Assembly: GCA_016786725.1 (NCBI GenBank)
Contig: JAEUVU010000003.1
Coordinates: forward strand, 213,214-277,213
Source of the DNA: Ferruginibacter sp.
GTDB taxonomy: Bacteria > Bacteroidota > Bacteroidia > Chitinophagales > Chitinophagaceae
DNA length: 64,000 nucleotides
Direction of reading: 5' to 3'
Shown here: positions 9,440-17,398 of the stretch, one piece after another
How positions within the stretch are numbered: position 1 is the stretch's first letter
Layout of the letters: every line of letters starts with the position of its first letter
Translations under genes and position numbers: made by a program
Notes under the pieces: generated by a model
Databases searched by the model: none
What the model was told of the DNA's origin: nothing
The model's input: only the letters and a program-made list of their open reading frames with translations

Positions 9440-9622
9440 ATGTCAGAACAATCTTTTGATGAATGGTTTGCAGTAGTTAAAACTGAATTTGCAAAGAACG
9501 GTATAGCGCTTCCTGAAGATATTGAGATGATGGAGATGGCTCATATGGAATACCTGGAATCAGGAAAATCACAGGAGGAATTTATGCAGCAATTGATTGC
9601 GGAATATAAAGGCAGTAATTAA
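9440..9622 (+). CDS. Small acidic hypothetical protein
   Basis: 60 residues, acidic, predicted all-helical (EQSFDEWFAVV..., EEFMQQLIAEYKG). It starts 41 bases after the DUF2207 gene behind an A-rich leader and ends 10 bases before the ATG chosen for the next gene. Codon use is like the neighbours, so it is probably real. I recognise no family. It may be a cytosolic accessory of the lemA/DUF2207 pair, but that rests only on position. Confidence 0.55.
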   Translation: MSEQSFDEWFAVVKTEFAKNGIALPEDIEMMEMAHMEYLESGKSQEEFMQQLIAEYKGSN

Positions 9623-9632
9623 CATCGGTGAT

Positions 9633-11210
9633 ATGATAAGATACTTTCTGTGTATAGCTGTAGTTGCAAGCTTTATCTCCTGTAAACAAACAGCAGATAA
9701 AATCAGTATGCCTGTACTGTACGACTCAACGTATTTGCCTGCTGTTTTTACAGACCCCCAGCGTATTGAAAAAATAAAATCAGCCTTTGCTGTGATAGAC
9801 AGCCTGTATAAAAAACACGCAACCGATAATCATTTTCCGGCAATAGCTTTTGGGCTGGTTGTAGATGGGCGGCTTGTTTATAAGAACAGTTATGGTTACA
9901 CAGATGTAGAGAAGAAAATTCCTGCAACCAGTTCTTCCTTGTTCCGCATTGCATCCATGAGCAAGAGTTTTACCTGCATGGCTATTTTAAAACTGCGTGA
10001 TGAAGGAAAACTTAATCTGGATGATCCTGCTTATCTCTACATTCCAGAACTAAAGAACTTAAAATATCCAACGGCGGATGCGCCTGTAATTACAGTGCGC
10101 CACCTGATGAGCCACAGCGCAGGATTTCCGGAAGACAATCCCTGGGGCGACAGGCAGCTTGCCGACAGTGACAAAGACCTGATGGAATTTATCGGCAAAC
10201 AGATTTCTTTCTCCAATCCGCCTGGCATTGCTTATGAATACAGCAATCTTGGTTTCGCCTTGCAGGGAAAGATCATCAGCAAAGTTTCGGGCATGAGCTA
10301 CCAGGATTATGTCAAACAAAATATTTTAGAACCGCTGGGCATGAAAACAACCACCTATGAATTTGGGGATGTGGCTGCTGATAAACTGGCACATGGTTAT
10401 CGCTGGCTTAACTCAACATGGAACGAAGAAATATTGCTGCATGATATACCCGATGGAAGCTGGGGTGCCATGGGGGCTATGATCAGCAGTATTGATGAAT
10501 TTGCAAACTACATGGCTTTTCACCTAAGCGCCTGGCCGCCCAATAATGCAAAAGATGATGGTCCCATCAAAAGAAGTTCGGTAAGAGAAATGCACCAGCC
10601 CTGGCGAATGAATGCATTCAATGCAAATTTTATTTTTCCTGATGGAAGAGCCTGTGCAACCACAACTGCTTATTGTTACGGATTAGGATGGATGAAAGAT
10701 TGCGAAGGCAGAACATATATCTCTCACAGTGGTGGATTGCCCGGCTTTGGAAGCCAGTGGCGCATTATGCCTGATTATGGAATTGGTGTGGTTGCATTTG
10801 CCAACAGAACTTATGCGCCGATGGGCACCATTAATTTGCGTGTGCTTGATACGCTGATAAAAATTGCAGGACTTCAGCCAAGACAAATCCTTCCTTCAAA
10901 AATTTTAGAGCAACGCAAAAATGAACTGGTAAAGATATTGCCCGATTGGAACAATGCACAGCAAAGCGGCATTTTTGCAGAGAACTTTTTTCCTGATTAT
11001 CCTATTGATAGTTTGAAGAAAGAAGCAAAGGATCTATATAGCAAAGCAGGAAAAATAATCTCAGTAAAAGCAATGCAGCCGGAAAACCAGTTGCGTGGCA
11101 GCTTTATAATTGAAGGAGAAAAAACAGATATCGAAGTTTATTTTACGCTTTCTCCGGAGAACCCTGCGTTGATACAGGAGTATCATATTAAAGAGCTGAT
11201 CAAACAATAA
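9633..11210 (+). CDS. Beta-lactamase-like serine hydrolase lipoprotein
   Basis: 525 residues from the ATG at 9633; an in-frame TTG 36 bases earlier would overlap the previous gene and break the signal peptide. A lipoprotein signal ends at Cys17 (SFISC). The serine hydrolase fold of class C beta-lactamase/esterase type shows the SxxK pair (Ser108, Lys111 in ASMSKSF), the YxN motif (Tyr203-Ser-Asn205) and the late HSGGLPGF box replacing KTG. Such proteins are usually esterases or D-aminopeptidases, not resistance enzymes. A C-terminal region of about 130 residues follows the catalytic domain. Probably outer-membrane or periplasmic. Confidence 0.85.
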   Translation: MIRYFLCIAVVASFISCKQTADKISMPVLYDSTYLPAVFTDPQRIEKIKSAFAVIDSLYKKHATDNHFPAIAFGLVVDGRLVYKNSYGYTDVEKKIPATSSSLFRIASMSKSFTCMAILKLRDEGKLNLDDPAYLYIPELKNLKYPTADAPVITVRHLMSHSAGFPEDNPWGDRQLADSDKDLMEFIGKQISFSNPPGIAYEYSNLGFALQGKIISKVSGMSYQDYVKQNILEPLGMKTTTYEFGDVAADKLAHGYRWLNSTWNEEILLHDIPDGSWGAMGAMISSIDEFANYMAFHLSAWPPNNAKDDGPIKRSSVREMHQPWRMNAFNANFIFPDGRACATTTAYCYGLGWMKDCEGRTYISHSGGLPGFGSQWRIMPDYGIGVVAFANRTYAPMGTINLRVLDTLIKIAGLQPRQILPSKILEQRKNELVKILPDWNNAQQSGIFAENFFPDYPIDSLKKEAKDLYSKAGKIISVKAMQPENQLRGSFIIEGEKTDIEVYFTLSPENPALIQEYHIKELIKQ

Positions 11211-11214
11211 TTTT

Positions 11215-11281
11215 TACCGCAGAGGCAGGGAGACGCAGAGTTGAGATTAGATTTTCTCTGCGCCTTTGCGCCTCTGCGGTT
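11215..11281. repeat. ACCGCAGAGGC palindromic repeat / possible terminator
   Basis: Inverted repeat with arms ACCGCAGAGGC and GCCTCTGCGGT around an inner GACGCAGAG / TTTCTCTGCGCC pair. It fills the gap between two convergent genes and could act as a transcription stop. A partial sequence of the same style lies at 4450-4464. Confidence 0.6.
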
Positions 11282-11287
11282 TGCATT

Positions 11288-13462
11288 TCATTCCCCCGGA
11301 TGATATTTCCGCTCCACATGCTTCAGCACATCTTCTTTATAAAACAACACATCCTTAAACTGCCCTTTGCTGTACATCAGTCCCTGGTCAAAAAAATGTT
11401 TTGAATCTGGATTGCCGCTTTCGCCACCAGCCAATAAAGATTTAGCTTTTATCTTTTTACCAAACTCAACAGCACAAATAAAGCTGTTGCCATGATAGCC
11501 GTATCTTTTTTTAGTGCCGGCAAATGTTTTGCTGCTATAAGAGGGCAACATACCCCAGGTAGCAGAAGCAAAAGATATAGGATAACTTGGCTTTGCATCA
11601 TCAAATTTATATTCAATATCGTTAGAGATGCGCTGAAAGCGGTTAATCTCTCCCCAGGTAATTTGCCAGTTGCCAAAATCGCTTTCCAACTCCTTAACTA
11701 CGGCCAGCATTGGGTTAATCAGTTCCTCAGCAGTTGCATTGGCAGCAAAGTATTTTGCCACTTCAACCTGGTTGCCTTTATATTTTATTTCGCCCATCAG
11801 TGGTAATAGTTTTTCGCCCCATAAAACAGCTAGTGTAGTGGCAACAGAATTTTCTGTGCAGCGGTAATTCCAATTTTTTAAAACAGCCATTACATCTTTT
11901 AGTTGCCCGTAAGCTGTATCTCTTTTATCCAATTTATTTTCATAGCTATTTATCAGCGCTGGCAATAAGACTTCAAAGGCAGCCAGCCGGGTATCATAAC
12001 CAGCCTTTATAACTTTATCCAGGTCGTATTTCTTTTCTTCATCCAATACCCTCACCGCATTAATGCCACGGAAATTTTCTCCGTCAGGTGCCAGGTAGTT
12101 TGCATAATCATTTTTCTCCGGACTGAATTTTCCGGCTACAGTAAAAGGCGTAGAGTTGCAGTTTTGCAGCCAGCCATTTTGCGGATTGTAAATATGCACG
12201 CTTTCATCTACTGTGTGATAACCCTTCCATTCGGTGGCAGAAGTTGTTCCATCAACGGGTTTGCTCCAGTCGTATTTTGCATCACGCTTTGGTAAAAAGT
12301 TGCCATGCCAGTAAGCAATGTTGCCTTCGGCATCTGCATACACGGTATTATTGCTTGGGTTGGCGCCCATGCCCATGGTTTTCTTAAAACCGGCAAAACT
12401 TTTTGTTTTGGTACGCAGCCAGCTTTGAATAAAACCTTTTGTATCCCGGTTGTTGTGGCGTAAGCTTAAATACTTTCCATCACGCTTTGCCATAATAGGC
12501 CCGTGGTGTGTAAATAGCGAGTTGAAGATCTTTGTTTCAATATCACCGTCTGCTGTTTTAATTTTTATGCTGATCTTTTTCTTGATAACCGGTTTCAGGT
12601 TGCCATCGTATTCATAAAACCAGTTGTTATTTTGGTTGGTTAGTTTTTCAATATAGGCATCCGAAATATCAGCCTGGCTGGATGTATGCATCCAGCCACC
12701 ATGTTCGTTAAAGCCCTGGTAAATGAAAGGCTGTCCCCAGGTAACGGCCCCGTAAGCATTCAAACCTTCTTCGCTAACCATGTGCACTTCGGGCCGGAAA
12801 TAAAATGTTACATGCGGATTGATGTATAAGATGGCATTGCCGCTTTCGGTGATGGTTGGTGAAAAAGCAAAACCGTTGGAGCCGGTTGGATCGTCTTCAA
12901 CAAACACTTTCTTTGCAAGCACTTCATCTTTGCCCGAATAAAAATTTTTTAGCTCATCAACTGTAATACCTCCGGTGCTGATGGCGCCAATACTTCCATC
13001 GGTCCACAGTAAAGCATACCAGGGTTGAAAGCGGGTGAGCAAAGCTGGCTTAACCTGCGGATTTTTGTACAGATAATAATTAATGCCATCTGCATAAGCA
13101 TTCAATATTTGTTTTAACCAGGCAGGTGCATTTGCATAATCTTTTATTGCATCAACAGAATCAATCACCAAACGAATGAGCAAATCATTGTAAAGATCTT
13201 TTTCACCATTCACTTCTGAAAGGCGGCCAAGCTTTTCAATATAGTTCATCTCCACTCTTTTGAAATCATCTTCGCATTGTGCATACAACAAACCAAACAC
13301 AGCATCAGCATCTGTTTTGCCATACACATGTGGTATGCCATAATGGTCACGGATGATGGTGATGTTTTCCGCTTGTTTTTTCCAGCGGGTAATTTCTGAG
13401 TCAGAAAATGGCTGTGCAAATAATTGAAGTGGGAATATGAGTATAAGCAGTAGGTATTTCAT
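11288..13462 (-). CDS. Penicillin-acylase family N-terminal-nucleophile hydrolase
   Basis: 724 residues with a signal peptide (about 1-16). The precursor shows the family pattern: a short alpha-chain region, then the autocatalytic cleavage site with the N-terminal nucleophile Ser195 in TGSNGFAF, then the long beta chain with the conserved NPHVTF and HHGP motifs. Members hydrolyse amide bonds of acylated substrates: penicillins, acyl-homoserine lactones or N-acyl amino acids. The substrate here cannot be told from sequence. Exported to the periplasm. It is a single gene convergent with the serine hydrolase. Confidence 0.88.
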   Translation of the reverse strand: MKYLLLILIFPLQLFAQPFSDSEITRWKKQAENITIIRDHYGIPHVYGKTDADAVFGLLYAQCEDDFKRVEMNYIEKLGRLSEVNGEKDLYNDLLIRLVIDSVDAIKDYANAPAWLKQILNAYADGINYYLYKNPQVKPALLTRFQPWYALLWTDGSIGAISTGGITVDELKNFYSGKDEVLAKKVFVEDDPTGSNGFAFSPTITESGNAILYINPHVTFYFRPEVHMVSEEGLNAYGAVTWGQPFIYQGFNEHGGWMHTSSQADISDAYIEKLTNQNNNWFYEYDGNLKPVIKKKISIKIKTADGDIETKIFNSLFTHHGPIMAKRDGKYLSLRHNNRDTKGFIQSWLRTKTKSFAGFKKTMGMGANPSNNTVYADAEGNIAYWHGNFLPKRDAKYDWSKPVDGTTSATEWKGYHTVDESVHIYNPQNGWLQNCNSTPFTVAGKFSPEKNDYANYLAPDGENFRGINAVRVLDEEKKYDLDKVIKAGYDTRLAAFEVLLPALINSYENKLDKRDTAYGQLKDVMAVLKNWNYRCTENSVATTLAVLWGEKLLPLMGEIKYKGNQVEVAKYFAANATAEELINPMLAVVKELESDFGNWQITWGEINRFQRISNDIEYKFDDAKPSYPISFASATWGMLPSYSSKTFAGTKKRYGYHGNSFICAVEFGKKIKAKSLLAGGESGNPDSKHFFDQGLMYSKGQFKDVLFYKEDVLKHVERKYHPGE

Positions 13463-13512
13463 GTCCTGTTTTTTATCTGGCAGGATTTAAATATACAGCT
13501 TAAAAGGATGTT

Positions 13513-14064
13513 CTAATCAGCCTTACTTCCTTTATCTCCCACAAACCACTGCTCTTTGTTTTTAAACAGCACATTGAAGGTGGTAAGCGATCCATAACAC
13601 CGGGTAATGTATTGCTGTATGTTTACTTTCTCTTCGTCGCTCAATGATTTGTGGCTGTTGATATTTTGTTCCAGCACACGCAGGCGGTCACGCAACATTA
13701 CAATTTTGTGGAAAAAATCATCAATGGGAATATCCTTTGGCTTTAAAGATTTGTCGGCGGTTTGCAGGCTCATGGTTCCGCCGATCCATTTATCGCCCAG
13801 TGGAACAATTTCTGTAACATCGCTCCATTGCCTTAATATTTTTAATAAAGATTTTTCAACTGCCGAAACTGTTTCTACTTCTACCGTTACATTTTCTGCA
13901 ATGATCTCATCCAGGTTGTTATCAGTCTTGTCTATCTCTTTTATGCCATGATGGATAAATGAAATGAGATAAGTGGCGTATTTAACACCAACGATCACAC
14001 CTGGCCCAAATTGTGTGTGCTGCAGCCTGGTGCCAATGCCAAGCGTTAGTTGATTCTCTTCCAT
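13513..14064 (-). CDS. Conserved hypothetical protein with N-terminal tudor/CarD-like fold
   Basis: 183 residues. The start (LGIGTRLQHTQFGPGVIVGVKYATYLISF) resembles the small SH3/tudor-like modules seen in CarD and at the end of PcrA/UvrD helicases (HxxFGxGxV pattern). The rest is helical and soluble, with no catalytic motif I can name. It starts 4 bases downstream of the next upstream gene in the same direction. The function is unknown; a nucleic-acid or RNA polymerase contact is only a guess from the module. Confidence 0.65.
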   Translation of the reverse strand: MEENQLTLGIGTRLQHTQFGPGVIVGVKYATYLISFIHHGIKEIDKTDNNLDEIIAENVTVEVETVSAVEKSLLKILRQWSDVTEIVPLGDKWIGGTMSLQTADKSLKPKDIPIDDFFHKIVMLRDRLRVLEQNINSHKSLSDEEKVNIQQYITRCYGSLTTFNVLFKNKEQWFVGDKGSKAD

Positions 14065-14068
14065 AAAA

Positions 14069-14833
14069 TCAGTTTTCTTTTTTTGCTTCGGTTTTTACTT
14101 TCTTTAATAATTCTATCTTAAATGCGTACGACGAAATTAAGATGTATTTATTGAAAGTTACTTCATCGGCCAACACGGCAAATTCGTAAGCAGGTAAATA
14201 GCGAACCATAAAGGTATCCAGCTCGGCGCCCTGCAACTGTGTAATGCGGCGTACAAAATTTCTGTTGAAACGGTAGCGTACAAAATTATCCTGCTCCTGT
14301 TGCTCAACCCTTGCCTGGAAAGCTTTCATGCGTTTGTTTCTTCCAAAGCGGAACATGTTGATGATCTCATTTACATCGGCACCTGCGGCGCCTGAGGGAG
14401 AAACACTGGTTCGTATTGTGGGCTTACGGTAATTAAAAGCGGCAGCATAGGTTCGCCGGTTTTCAATAGAATCTTCCTTATAACTGCGTGCAAAGATCAG
14501 CACTTCCTTTAAAGTGCGGTAACCGCTTTTTACCCTTACTCCGATTGATATATCAAACTGTGTAAGATCTGCAATATTTTTTACGGGGAATTTTTGCGTG
14601 GGCCTGCTTTGATAAATAAATGTAAGAGAGTCTTTTTCATTTACAATAATTTGGTACCTGCCCATGGAATCTGTTTTTACGGAGCGTCCGGATGTAGTTT
14701 CAACCCTTACGTTTTCAACATAGTTGGTTCTGGAAGAATCGAAAACAGTTCCGGTAACCTTTAACTGGCCCAGCGTTAATTTGGGGGTGGAGAGAAAAGC
14801 AAAAATGAAAAATATTTTAAAAAATATCCGCAA
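14069..14833 (-). CDS. Exported protein with carboxypeptidase-regulatory-like domain
   Basis: 254 residues. Signal peptide (about 1-22, MRIFFKIFFIFAF), then a CarboxypepD_reg-like beta sandwich (about 24-100: GTVFDSSRTNYVENVRVETTSGRSVKTDSMGRY). This domain is found at the start of many TonB-linked outer membrane proteins of Bacteroidota. The remaining 150 residues are Arg-rich and unrecognised, without the beta-barrel, so this is a short periplasmic version. The gene lies 4 bases before the tudor-like gene, suggesting an operon. Confidence 0.75.
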   Translation of the reverse strand: MRIFFKIFFIFAFLSTPKLTLGQLKVTGTVFDSSRTNYVENVRVETTSGRSVKTDSMGRYQIIVNEKDSLTFIYQSRPTQKFPVKNIADLTQFDISIGVRVKSGYRTLKEVLIFARSYKEDSIENRRTYAAAFNYRKPTIRTSVSPSGAAGADVNEIINMFRFGRNKRMKAFQARVEQQEQDNFVRYRFNRNFVRRITQLQGAELDTFMVRYLPAYEFAVLADEVTFNKYILISSYAFKIELLKKVKTEAKKEN

Positions 14834-14897
14834 GGGTTAAAATTAGTAAGGATAAAAATAAAGGAACAATTCAGAACAACAGCTGTGTAAGTATCTT

Positions 14898-15782
14898 TTA
14901 ACTGCGATTTTGCTTTTGTATAACCGATGCAATCACAGCAGGGTAACTGGCGTGTTCTAAAACATGGATCTTTTGGGCAAGCGTTTCGGGTGTATCATGT
15001 TCAGCCACTTCGCATTTTGTTTGAAAGATGATCTCCCCATTGTCATATACCTCATCTACAAAATGAATGGTAATACCGCTTTCTTTATCGCCAGAGGCAA
15101 TAACTGCCTGGTGTACAAATTGGCCATACATACCCTTGCCTCCATATTTCGGCAGCAGGGCCGGATGAATGTTCACTATCTTTTTTGGATATGCATTCAG
15201 CAGGCTTGCGGGCATTTTCCATAAAAAACCTGCAAGTACAATAAAATCAATATTGAGTTGTTTAAGTTCGGGCAGATAACCATCACCCTTAAAAAACCTT
15301 TCTTTTTCAATTAATATAGAAGGGATACCGGCTTTAGCTGCAATCTGTAGTACCCCTGCACCGGGCTTGTTGCAAACAACCAGTGCAATCTTTACGTTTT
15401 GGGATGTTGCAAAGTAATTGATGATCTGCTCTGCATTTGATCCGGCGCCACTTGCAAAAACGGCAATATGGGTTAAATGCTCTTTACGGCCACCTGCCTG
15501 TCCGGCAGGCGGGCTCATTTTTTTCCAGATCTTAATAATATAGCTTCTGAAAAAGGTAAACTGCCCCAAAGGAATGCTGATTAATAAAACACAAAGCGGC
15601 CAAAGCAGGGTTACCAATATTATATAGAGGATAAACCATAAAAACCCCTTCTCCAGGCTGGTAAGCAGTAAAATCTTTCTTCCGGCGTACCCACAAAGGC
15701 TTCCGCCCAAAGCAAAAGTTGTTATAATAAGCAACAGGTTTAGCCCATTTACCTTCCATCTTTGCTTAAGCTTTTGAAACAT
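14898..15782 (-). CDS. purN: DUF6787-like membrane domain fused to phosphoribosylglycinamide formyltransferase
   Basis: 294 residues from the ATG at 15782 (MFQKLKQRW); the frame is open further upstream but reads as non-coding. Residues 1-89 form a small membrane protein with about two TM segments, like the free-standing DUF6787 proteins of Bacteroidota. Residues 104-294 are a full PurN: AVFASGAGSN (formate-donor loop start), NIHPALLPKYGGKGM with the catalytic Asn204-His206, and HFVDEVYDNG. PurN transfers formyl from 10-formyl-THF to GAR in purine synthesis. The joint (PPAGQAGG, about 91-98) is coded by a 21-base palindrome, suggesting that a repeat insertion fused two genes. Native domain order and function of the fusion are unproven. 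Confidence 0.85.
   Translation of the reverse strand: MFQKLKQRWKVNGLNLLLIITTFALGGSLCGYAGRKILLLTSLEKGFLWFILYIILVTLLWPLCVLLISIPLGQFTFFRSYIIKIWKKMSPPAGQAGGRKEHLTHIAVFASGAGSNAEQIINYFATSQNVKIALVVCNKPGAGVLQIAAKAGIPSILIEKERFFKGDGYLPELKQLNIDFIVLAGFLWKMPASLLNAYPKKIVNIHPALLPKYGGKGMYGQFVHQAVIASGDKESGITIHFVDEVYDNGEIIFQTKCEVAEHDTPETLAQKIHVLEHASYPAVIASVIQKQNRS
15493..15513. repeat. CCTGCC palindrome at the DUF6787-PurN junction
   Basis: CCTGCCTG and CAGGCGGG pair over 8 bases (one G-T) around TCCGG. A close relative with a 10-base stem stands alone at 45667-45690. Here the palindrome is in frame and codes PPAGQAGG. Confidence 0.65.
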
Positions 15783-15968
15783 GGCGCAAAAGTGGGTTAA
15801 AAAATTGTGATTATGCAGACTTATCCGAAAAAAAACCAGGCTGCATAAACTACTTACAAATACATGACAATTACCATACAGGTTTTGCGACAATCTGCTG
15901 AAAACCACGCCAGATAAGGAAAAAAAAAATTCTAAAATGTTGATATATTGTCAGTATCCTGCCTTATT

Positions 15969-16002
15969 TTTGCTGCCGAATCAGGATATTTTTCCACTTT
16001 AG
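15969..16002 (+). promoter_or_regulatory. Possible promoter of the act-cox operon
   Basis: TTTG at 15969-15972 and a weak -7-like CACTTTAG at 15995-16002, 22 bases apart, 16 bases before the actA ATG. The -7 deviates from TAnnTTTG at two or three positions, so this is tentative. Confidence 0.3.
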
Positions 16003-16018
16003 CCCCGATATTAACTGT

Positions 16019-17293
16019 ATGAGTCGCTATAGAAAAATCTTAAACAGAATACTTGTAAGCATTTTCCTCGTTTTTTTACTGTCTATTAATATACAATCTT
16101 TAGCTGCCGATGGTGCTGCTTTGTTTAAAGCAAACTGCGCCAGTTGTCATAAACCTGATAAGGATTTTTCTGGCCCGGCGTTAAAAGGCTGGAAAGACAG
16201 AGTACCTGCGGATGGCTGGATATACAAGTGGGTTCATAGTCCGATAGACCAAAACGACCCTTATGCCATAGCACTAAAAAATAAATGGAAGCCAACCATT
16301 ATGACATCGTTTCCCCAGTTAAAGAATGAGGAAATTGATGCCATCATGAAATATGTGGATGATTATGTACCTGAAGATCTTACCAAAGGGGGAACTGGCA
16401 CAGCAAAAACCGCCGATGATTCTTCGCTGCTTTTTGGCATTCTTACACTTGTTTTAGCCCTTATTGCCTTTATATTATTACAGGTTAACAGCAACCTCCG
16501 CAAATTATCAGACGAAAAAGAAGGTGTACTGCGTACTGAACCGGTGCCGTTCTATAAAAACAAAACCTATATAATGGCGGGTGTTTTGGTGTTATTTGCC
16601 ATTGGCGGATATTACACCATTAACGGTGCCATTGGTATGGGCCGTATGCAGAACTACCAGCCGGTGCAACCGATATTTTACTCCCACCAGGTACATGCCG
16701 GTACCAACCAGATAAGCTGCCTGTACTGCCACAGCGGCGCACAAGACAGCAAGCAGGCAAGTATTCCATCTGTTAACACCTGTATGAACTGTCATAAATC
16801 CATCAGCAAATACGAGGGTCCGGATAAATTAGTGAGAGAAGACGGAACTCCGGTGGATGGAACAGCCGAGATAGAAAAACTGTATGCTTATGCAGGCTGG
16901 AACTCAGCAACAAAAACATATAATCCCGATAAAAATAACGACGGTATCCCTGATGGTGCAAAACCAATTGAGTGGGTAAAAATTCACAACCTGCCCGATC
17001 ATGTTTACTTTAACCACAGCCAGCACGTAAAGGTTGGCAAGCAAAACTGCCAAACCTGCCACGGTAATATTCAGCAAATGCCTGAAGTGTACCAGTTCAG
17101 CAACCTGAGCATGGGATGGTGCGTAAACTGCCACAGGGAAACCAAGGTTGATTTTTATAATCAGGAAGATAAAAGCGGCAATAAATATTACAGCATTTAT
17201 GAGAAATTCCACAAAGATTTAAAGAGCGGGAAAATGGATAGTGTTACGGTTGAAAAGATCGGTGGAACGGAATGCCAGAAATGTCACTATTAA
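16019..17293 (+). CDS. actA: Alternative complex III subunit ActA with fused N-terminal monohaem domain
   Basis: 424 residues carrying six CxxCH haem c sites. An export signal (about 8-29) precedes a monohaem cytochrome c domain (Cys40-His44, about 30-130) on a linker. Two transmembrane segments follow (about 140-162 and 182-204), then the pentahaem ActA part with CLYCH, CMNCH, CQTCH, CVNCH and a final CQKCHY at the C terminus. ActA passes electrons from quinol oxidation to cytochrome c acceptors. The fusion of an extra monohaem domain to ActA occurs in Bacteroidota. First gene of the operon. Confidence 0.93.
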   Translation: MSRYRKILNRILVSIFLVFLLSINIQSLAADGAALFKANCASCHKPDKDFSGPALKGWKDRVPADGWIYKWVHSPIDQNDPYAIALKNKWKPTIMTSFPQLKNEEIDAIMKYVDDYVPEDLTKGGTGTAKTADDSSLLFGILTLVLALIAFILLQVNSNLRKLSDEKEGVLRTEPVPFYKNKTYIMAGVLVLFAIGGYYTINGAIGMGRMQNYQPVQPIFYSHQVHAGTNQISCLYCHSGAQDSKQASIPSVNTCMNCHKSISKYEGPDKLVREDGTPVDGTAEIEKLYAYAGWNSATKTYNPDKNNDGIPDGAKPIEWVKIHNLPDHVYFNHSQHVKVGKQNCQTCHGNIQQMPEVYQFSNLSMGWCVNCHRETKVDFYNQEDKSGNKYYSIYEKFHKDLKSGKMDSVTVEKIGGTECQKCHY

Positions 17294-17398
17294 ACAGTTC
17301 GCAGTCTGCAACAGGCAGCCTGCAATATTAAATTTCAAATTGTACAACGAATAGGTTGTTGACTGCCCACTGTCAACTGCCACTGTTAACTGATAAAT
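17294..17398. repeat. actA-actB spacer with imperfect inverted repeats
   Basis: The spacer has repeated GCAGTCTGCAACAGGCAGCCTGC and a run of GACTGCC / CTGTCAACTGCC / CTGTTAACTG units facing the other way. It looks like a degenerate palindromic repeat. No gene or promoter is visible. Confidence 0.4.

Noticed and set aside
9633..11210. Antibiotic-resistance beta-lactamase
   Set aside because: The class C-like fold with HSGG in place of KTG and the lipoprotein signal fit general serine esterases or peptidases better.
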